From contig OU015678.1 in assembly GCA_907165275.2 (NCBI GenBank), positions 2,294,001-2,358,000 of the forward strand: DNA of 64,000 nt, read 5' to 3'. The notes beneath the pieces were generated by a model, which was not told the origin of the DNA, did not search any database, and was given only the letters and a program-made list of their open reading frames with translations. Shown one piece after another: positions 59,000 to 64,000 of this stretch (within the stretch, counting starts at the first letter, position 1; every line of letters starts with the position of its first letter). Position numbers and translations under genes: made by a program. The DNA comes from Zygaena filipendulae. Taxonomy: Eukaryota > Arthropoda > Insecta > Lepidoptera > Zygaenidae.

Positions 59000-59755
59000 T
59001 GTGGGAAGCGACTCTGTTTTCATACTGTTATGAATTATGATAATATTTGTATAGATAATGAAGAAAATATGCTTTTTCTTTAGGTATCGCTCGAAGAAAA
59101 AGAAAATAAAAAAAACTTAAGAGATAAAATATTAATAAAATAAAAAGTAGGTAGCAGGTAAGGGGGCGTCCATTAATCACGTGATGTTTTTAGCAACTTT
59201 TTAACCCCCTTCCCGCCCTGATGATATGTGGTGAGGTTTTTGACTATCCCCCGCATATACCCAAAATCATGTGTATTGTTTTAGTACTTGAAAAGTATAA
59301 TATTTAAATTTTCAGAATATTAGGCCACGCGTCGCTGTTTCGTTTAGAAATCGTGCGTTCAACGAAAATTAATACACGTGATATTTCTCCTTGTGATATT
59401 TCGTGATTTTCTCCGGACCCCTCTCCCCCTTTCGAGCCGCCCCCGTTACTACACCCTAAAAAAGCTATGCAAAGAACACAATACTGATTTTCAACTGGGA
59501 CCAAAGAAACAAAGGAGGTAGAGATTTCAACCGAAAAAAATTACGGGGCCCGTCGACATTGAAGGTCAGTTTTTTGATGTTAAATTAAACAATGCTAGGT
59601 AAATATATTTTTAAATCATTAAATTAATGACCTATTTATCTTACTTTATTATGTGAACCAAGAAGTGCGTAAAAATATCAGCTCAAAGATCCTATTACTT
59701 TAACAAAAGATATTTCAATATTATGTAATGTTATCAGTGCGTAATCTAATAATAA
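59000..59755. other. Spacer with an unplaced element-like block
   Basis: GGGGGCGTCCATTAATCACG at 59162 resembles the end of widespread insect DNA elements. C-rich sequence at 59395-59450 could be near its other end. No coding frame. Confidence 0.35.
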
Positions 59756-59764
59756 TCTTTCTAT

Positions 59765-59970
59765 ACTAATGATATAAAGAGGAACGATTTGATTTTTTGT
59801 TTGTTTTTTTTTGTTACGATTTTACTCAAAAACTACTGGACCGATTTCAAAAATTCTTTCACCATTAGAAAGCCACATTATCCCTGAGTAATATAGGCTA
59901 TATTGTAATCCGGAATTCCCGCGGGATCTCTGAAATAAACGCGGGTGAAACCGCGTGGGTCAGCTAGTCA
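59765..59970 (+). repeat. Helitron-like repeat
   Basis: ATACTAATGATATAAAGAGG start and GCGTGGGTCAGCTAGT end, a variant with CATTAGAAAGCCACATTATC also seen in reverse near 9340. Confidence 0.7.
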
Positions 59971-60230
59971 TTAATATTTTGAATGCCAAGGTTAGTTATT
60001 TTGTAACGCTGCCACGCTTTCAATACTCATCCAATCTTCATATTAGTTGAAAGATGTCCACTGCTAGACATGGCCTCCCCAATGGATGGCCACAACGATC
60101 TTTCGGGCGCTTATTCATTTAATTAAACTTTATGCACATCATGGTACAAAAGGTGGACTTAATGCCACAGTGGCATTATCTGTCAGTCAACCAGCGCTTC
60201 CCGCATCCAACGGCGTCCCGCGACCTTCAC

Positions 60231-60480
60231 TAACGGCCGCACTCAGAGTCGACTTTGATAATAACTTAACTAAGTATAGATTTTTAAAACAAAACTGCCG
60301 CAATCAGACATATTTAATAAGTTAATGTTTATTGGCATTTAACTATAATTAAGTTATCTACATGTCGTTAAATGCCAATTAACATTAATTTATTAAAATT
60401 GTCTGATTGCGGCAGTTTTGTTTTAAAAATCTATACTTAGTTAAGTAATCATTAAAGTCGATTCTGAATGCGGCCGTTAG
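60231..60480. repeat. Fold-back MITE family B, copy 3
   Basis: CTAACGGCCGCACTCAGAGT at the left and its near-perfect complement ending GCGGCCGTTAG at the right, with AAACAAAACTGCCGCAATCA in both arms. Confidence 0.85.
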
Positions 60481-60674
60481 TCATCAGTCCACCTTATAGC
60501 GGGCCTACCCACGCTGCGTATTTGTTCTCCCAACTATCCTACATCCTACTCCATCAGTGTCGTCAGTTTTCGAGCGATGTGCTCCGCCCCTTGCCACTTC
60601 AGGTTTGCTATTCTTCCGGCTATATTAAATATCTACACGTTGCCAGAATGGGCATGTTGACTAATTTTTATTTT

Positions 60675-60938
60675 TTAGTCCGTCTTGTAGATTATTAAAA
60701 AATATTGGACACTTATTTTTTCTTTTTTTACGTAATCAAAAAATAACGGCGATATATTGAGTTGAGATTTCGCGTGACGTCACTATTCTGACAGTTTGTA
60801 TGGCGGTTTTAGCGGTTAGTGACGTCACGACCCCCTCACCCTAAAATTTAATGCGCTTTATCTCTGTATATTTAAATTTATTTGAAAAACCAAAAAATAC
60901 GTGTCTATTGTTATTTTATTTTCTAACTGACGGACTAA
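60675..60938. repeat. MITE family C, full copy, opposite orientation
   Basis: TTAGTCCGTC and GACGGACTAA ends with two TGACGTCA octamers separated by TTTGTATGGCGG. Confidence 0.8.
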
Positions 60939-60939
60939 T

Positions 60940-61710
60940 TAGAATTTTGATTTTCAAAAGTAGTCCACATCCCCATTTTGCGTACACGTTGTCAAGAGTA
61001 CATAAAAGGTTATGGGGTACTTTTTATTTCATTATTCTTGCAGGAACTTTGAAACGTACGTGGGCGTAACCGCTGGGAACAGCTTAGCTAGTCAGTGTAT
61101 AATCGTTGGTTTGTTGTTGCAACTGCCTCGACAGTAGCGCTTCGACTTATGTAACTTAATGTACAGAGACCTTGTGCCGAAACCATGTGCTGAATGCTGA
61201 TACAACATGAGCCGCATTGCGGACGTTTACCTAATACTGGTACCTACTTGTACCATTAGTACGTAGTCTATACTTGCTGGCGAAACTTTTGATCGTAATT
61301 ATTGCTATTATTAAACAATCAGGAGTTTAAAAAATCCTACTTTGTTCTCGACTCTCCCTGTTATGATCTATAGACTTAAGAATCTATCTACAGTGTCCAA
61401 GGTTATATTATTTAGGTATGTCTTAGCTTTTCAAAGTAATAAATTGATCATTGAACAGGGATTATATTCTCTTTGAATTAAACATCACTAATGATAAATC
61501 ACGCAGTGGTTCTTCTTCTTCTTCTTTTCAATTATGGCAATCTATCGCAATTTATCGCATTAAATTCTGCCAATGTACGTATTTTTAGCAATTAAAGTAA
61601 TTATGGCGAAACGCCAATGACAGTGTAAGATTGTTCCCCAAGATAAAACACGATTCCCTCTCGAAAATCAGCTTCTTTCTTGGAAAACAAAATGGCTGCT
61701 GAACGGTGGT
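60940..61710. other. Spacer upstream of the DRC11-like gene
   Basis: A short Helitron end near 61060-61090 and a CTT microsatellite near 61508. No gene is seen. Confidence 0.45.
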
Positions 61711-61711
61711 A

Positions 61712-61960
61712 AAAATATAAGATAAGATAAGATACACTTTATTTATCAGAGTAAACACATACACCATGCAACGACTATTTAATAATTTGAAGATAAATAA
61801 AACTATGTGGTGCAGTGCCTTGCTAAAAGGGACTCCACTCAGCATTTGCTGTGACCGTAGTGGATAGATATATATATAGAATAAATTACGCGACATGCGT
61901 CCACTCACTATGACCTCCACCCACAAACTACTTAGAGATACTCCTCCACCGGTCAAAAAA
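61712..61960 (-). repeat. Retroelement 3' end with ATCTT-type tail, minus strand
   Basis: On the minus strand AAAGGGACTCCACTC-side sequence (in complement) runs to AATAAAGTGTATCTTATC and more ATCTT units. The track-length open frame across it is retroelement or composition, not a gene. Confidence 0.55.
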
Positions 61961-62270
61961 AGTGTTTACGCACGCAGTGGTTTTAGGTTTTATATTCTCT
62001 TTGCAATAAATCAAATTCTGTCAGAAAAGTTGTCAAAATTTCTGTAAGAAAGAATTTTATTTCGATATCAAAAATTTCAGTATAAAATCTAAATTCTAAA
62101 TCTGTAAAAGTTTGACTGTAAATTACCTTAATGAAAAGAAAAACATAAAAAATAGAGCTAAAATTCCTTATTACTTGTTTTGTTTGGTGATTAGTTTTAT
62201 GTTTGTTTACAAACGTTATTTATTATGGAATTTATTATCTAAATAAATAAATGTGTTAGTGTAGGAGATA

Positions 62271-64000
62271 ATGCCGTTTCTCAAAGTGCCCCCAAACATC
62301 AACCCTACAGCCGAGGTGCACCGCAAGTGGCTGGAGATATTGAAAGATGCGCAGAGGATTGTAAGCGATGATGTCGACTTGCAGGTAAAAATTGAATCCG
62401 GTCCGATCGGTGAAACAAACCCCGTAGGTTACTCCAAGCTAAGCTTGTAAAAACCTGTCAAACCTGTGAAAACTGGATGAAAATCCGTTCGGTACTTTCA
62501 GAGACAAACGTGAACAGACCGACAGACCAATTGACTGCATTTTACTTATACATATTCGTTAGAATTTAAACTAAAGTCAGAACCTAAAGAAAAGTAAAAA
62601 CATTTAATAATATCACTTTACAACACACTACGAGTAGGTAATCTTGATTCCATACCAATTAAGCTATAAGCTTGTATCATGGATACCAAGCAAACGTGAT
62701 ATACATATACCTACTACCCACATATTATGTTCTTCTTATTTACCTTTATAAATAAAAATGAATGTTTGTATGTCTGTCCTCTATGTGTTTCGAAACCATT
62801 GATCCGATTGTGATAAAACTTTGGCGGGTTGTTCTACCTGTGTCCGCAAAGGTTCCTGATCCCGAAACTCACGCGGGAGAAACCGCAGGGCACAGCTAGT
62901 GATTACATAAATACCTTTACTATAGATATATAAACAATGCGAGACTGGAAAGTCGAACCCTATGATCATCACAAAAAGGCCACCCCCACCGGTAAAAGAA
63001 CCTGGAAGTCGAAACCTTTTGATTAGCGAGTAGGCATGGTGACCAACTGCGGTTTTGCGGGTTTTTTTTGGTAATATCGATGGAACAAAAAACATACATA
63101 CAGTCGAACATTTTTGGAAGTCGGTCAAAAATTAGTTCGATCGGCCCCCAGGACAAAGCGGCGAGGGGGTTGCGTTTGAAGGAGCGCTCGCTTCCGCCGG
63201 AAGTGATCGGCCGCCTGTACGCGCAGTACTGCCAGCTTATTAACAACATGTACGACGCGTACCTGAACAGCGTACATTTGCAGAGGGCTAATTACATCAA
63301 AGAAATCATCACGGTGCTGGTGAAAAGGTATATTATGCCAAAAACATTATAAGAGAATAGACGAACAATACAATTCCGAATTGCAATATAGCCTATGACA
63401 CACGCTACTGATGTGGCTTTTTATTGGTAAAATATGTTACAAAATGGGTTCAGTAGCTCCAGAGATTACCCTCTACAACCTCTCAGACTCACAAACTTTA
63501 CCTCTTTATAATATATAGCTGACCCCCGCGGTTTCACCCGCGGTAATTTCAGAGTTCTCGCGGGAATTCCGAGATAAAAAGTACCCCTTGTGATATTGTG
63601 TCCTTTTCATATGCAAAATTTCATGTTGTTCGGTTGAGTATTTATTTATTTATTATTTATTTATTTATAGTTAATTGTAACGGTAAAAAAAAACCAATTA
63701 CAAACAATTAACATAGAACCGTTAACTTATAATAGACGACACTCTCGCATACTTAATCTCACAAAACCTCAAGCATGCCGTCATTATCTCATGCCATGCA
63801 TCCACAAACAGATCACACTCAGGGTCAGCAATGAGAAGGGCATTGAGGGCGTCCAGGGTAGTATTTAAGGCGTACGAGCATTACAGTTTTTTGTAGCTTC
63901 GACTATGCAATTCAGTATAAACGATTCCAGGATGTATGAGTTGCGGAATGAGCTGGTGCATCTGATTGTCAACGATTATATATACGTAGATGCAGCTTTG
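62271..64000 (+). CDS. IQCA1/DRC11-like gene, first three exons (cut by window edge)
   Basis: Exons 62271-62384, 63152-63327 and 63931 to the window end join in phases 0 and 2 and keep one frame for about 120 codons. The start is MPFLKVPPNINPTAEVHRKW. Exon 2 carries RLYAQYCQLINNMYDAYLN and exon 3 begins MYELRNELVHLIVNDYIYVD. The pattern of an early W-x-E-I-L, a Y..Y..YD helix, then 'R-x-YELRNELV' and an acidic YxD resembles the N-terminal part of IQCA1 (dynein regulatory complex subunit 11), an IQ-motif and AAA-ATPase protein of motile cilia and sperm tails. The diagnostic IQ and AAA parts are outside the window, so the family name is tentative. The gene model itself is well supported by splice signals. 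An alternative acceptor near 63135 would break the frame. Confidence 0.6.
62745..62902 (+). repeat. Second-type Helitron-like repeat
   Basis: CTTTATAAATAAAAATGAAT to GCAGGGCACAGCTAGT. It is the same type as 38335-38505 and lies in intron 1 of the DRC11-like gene. Confidence 0.7.
63640..63881 (-). other. Unidentified minus-strand ORF fragment with A-rich tail
   Basis: A 52-codon frame (stop at 63722-63724) contains LNALLIADPECDLFVDAWHE and IKYARVSSIIS, followed by 3' sequence and a run of AATA/AAAT units at 63645-63675. A coding-like end followed by an AATAAA-rich tail suggests the 3' end of a retroelement or of a retroposed gene inside intron 2 of the DRC11-like gene. I do not recognise the protein. 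Confidence 0.35.

Overview
This is nuclear DNA from a moth or butterfly. The background is AT-rich, the genes are split by spliceosomal introns with GT-AG boundaries, and the non-coding DNA is packed with elements of lepidopteran type: dozens of Helitron-like copies ending in CAGCTAGT, tRNA-headed SINEs, LINE tails ending in AAAT repeats, and several families of MITEs and fold-back elements. The species cannot be named from the sequence.

Layout. (1) 690-4667, plus strand: the last three exons of a lachesin-type immunoglobulin cell-adhesion gene. A possible alternative last exon lies at 6880-7043, followed by about 1.5 kb of repeat-poor DNA that could be its 3' UTR. (2) 9721-10986 and 12596-13798, minus strand: two intronless secreted histidine phosphatases that look like bacterial periplasmic glucose-1-phosphatase (Agp) from end to end. 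They are the best candidates here for genes acquired from bacteria and then duplicated. (3) 16468-18413, plus strand: Vps37A, an ESCRT-I subunit, complete in three exons. (4) 23929-37881, minus strand: a complete fatty acyl-CoA reductase in 13 coding exons, encoding 571 residues by my count, including a short final exon of 28 codons. (5) 37.9-62.3 kb: about 24 kb in which I find no cellular gene, mostly mobile-element debris including a LINE reverse-transcriptase remnant at 52.4-53.0 kb and a 518-bp palindrome at 45.4-45.9 kb. (6) 62271 to the right edge, plus strand: the first three exons of a gene resembling IQCA1/DRC11, a ciliary dynein regulatory complex protein.

The genes do not form one pathway. 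They are unrelated neighbours: cell adhesion, secreted phosphatase, endosomal sorting, lipid reduction and probable axonemal function. The Agp-like pair is a local tandem unit. Among the repeats, the nested insertions are informative. A fold-back element sits inside a Helitron-like copy with a clean TGA target duplication, a 1.24-kb inverted-repeat element sits in the end of a MITE, and that 1.24-kb element itself carries another repeat. Exon boundaries were derived by hand from splice signals and reading-frame continuity. Family names come from recognised motifs, not from database searches.
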